A program made the position numbers and the translations under genes. Shown piece by piece: positions 63,168 through 64,000 of a DNA stretch of 64,000 bases. Below the pieces are notes generated by a model, which ran no database searches, had not been told where the DNA came from, and was given only the letters and a program-made list of their open reading frames with translations. How positions within the stretch are numbered: position 1 is the first letter of the stretch; every line of letters begins with the position of its first letter. Location of the stretch: positions 96,115,125-96,179,124 of the forward strand of contig NC_054704.1 in NCBI RefSeq assembly GCF_016097555.1. The letters are read 5' to 3'. The stretch comes from Gigantopelta aegis (Eukaryota; Mollusca; Gastropoda; Neomphalida; Peltospiridae).

Positions 63168-63285
63168 TATATGAGCCAATCTAATTAAAATTAGCTCCTC
63201 TATTACATGTGGATCTAAAGACAGCCAGTTGGAGCTCATGTCCACCAATCAAAACCTTACTTGCAGAATCCTGCCAGTGATTTAA
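63168..63285. repeat. Inverted repeat pair with 63650-63765
   Basis: ATGTGGATCTAAAGACAGCC...CTTGCAGAATCCTGCCAGTG and its complement CACTGGCAGGATTCTGCAAG...GGCTGTCTTTAGATCCACAT, about 95% alike over about 100 bp, 365 bp apart. Confidence 0.88.
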
Positions 63286-63769
63286 AAATAATTTGAAAAC
63301 ATTCCGAATTATCCTGAGGGTATACGACATGTTTCGTGTGAATTACGAATGCCTTAAAACATGTTTTATTTTATAAAATAAATAATTTGTAATGTAAACT
63401 GAAGACTGCTTTAGTTGTTGTTGTTTTTTAAATAAATAAATAATTTTTAATGTAAAATTGAAGACTGATAACCCACCCCGTACGTATTGGTATGGTTCGC
63501 TGTACTGCGGCCACTAAAATAGACTCGCCCGATATTTTTAGAATTTTTATGCTCCCAAATAACGTTATAAAAGGCGAAGTGTGATTGGTCAATATTTAAA
63601 TTATTATTTACAGACGAAATGTTACCTGGACATTGGGGACTACGCAGTGTTGTTAGTTTTAAATCACTGGCAGGATTCTGCAAGTAAGGTTTTGATTGGT
63701 GGACACGAGCTCCAACTGGCTGTCTTTAGATCCACATGTAATAGTGGAGCTAATTTTAATTAGATTGTA

Positions 63770-63920
63770 TATGAGCATACTCTTATGCTGAAATTCTCCT
63801 TGGTAATTCACAGTCGGCTACTGTATATGCGTGTGTGACCAGGACAGGCGTGTTTGGGCCATATTTAGATGTGCCCGTTGTTGACAGACTGTCAAATAGA
63901 TCGTTGACCCGTACGTACAA
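63770..63920. repeat. Inverted partner of 61445-61552
   Basis: GAGCATACTCTTATGCTGAA ... GTTGTTGACAGACTGTCAAA. Lies directly after the 63650-63765 repeat. Confidence 0.75.
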
Positions 63921-64000
63921 CTACTACAAGATCCATTTCACAGAACGGTAAATAGAGGCGAAGTACTTTTATAGGCTTTATTATTAAGTCCAGCTCAGTG

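Overview
This window looks like euchromatic, repeat-rich, AT-rich DNA from a mollusc, most likely a gastropod. The evidence is the dense population of one superfamily of tRNA-derived SINEs (more than 30 copies, with tails like TTTAACGACACCACTAGAGC or TTTAACGACGCACTCAACAC), GT-AG introns of animal type, a molluscan-style CNBD2 gene, a CARD adaptor, a Tc1 transposon and a Ty3/gypsy element. The species assignment is inference; no bacterial gene is present. Two runs of exactly 200 N (20363-20562 and 47085-47284) are scaffold gaps.

Host genes. (1) A CARD plus coiled-coil protein lies on the minus strand, in two coding exons (15691-15568 and 15035-14272, 295 aa), with a poly(A) signal about 80 bp downstream. 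(2) A CNBD2 gene (cyclic nucleotide-binding domain protein 2) runs on the plus strand in exons from 24403 to 45090. Exon 5 exists as two tandem versions (29704-29765 and 30067-30128), both 62 nt with identical phases, so splicing both together gives an immediate stop: they look like mutually exclusive exons. (3) The next CNBD2 exons are absent on the plus strand. They sit at the left edge of the window on the minus strand (2656-2596, 1379-1235, 628-542), behind a second copy of exon 8 (5175-5098). (4) A small basic protein of unknown family is encoded on the minus strand at 56189-55845.

Large structure. The left block (about 2985-6725) and the block at about 37490-47084 are an inverted duplication. 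The two arms are nearly identical in and around exon 8 but differ by whole transposon insertions, each arm showing clean empty sites for the other's elements. The right arm ends exactly at the second N gap. Either a segmental inverted duplication or two diverged haplotypes joined in the assembly would explain this, and the second also explains why CNBD2 is split.

Layout: 1-6.7 kb, 3' part of CNBD2 (minus) plus SINEs; 7-9 kb, SINE cluster; 9.1-10.6 kb, an 87-bp satellite of 17 monomers; 11-12.2 kb, a minisatellite split by a DNA element; 14.2-15.7 kb, CARD gene; 16-19 kb, short tandem arrays; 21.1-22.7 kb, Tc1 element; 24.4-45.1 kb, CNBD2, with most introns carrying their own minisatellite and intron 7 holding a Ty3/gypsy element nested in a TTAA element nested in a SINE; 47-52 kb, SINEs, hairpins and a 31-bp array; 52-64 kb, sparse, with one small gene, SINEs and MITEs.
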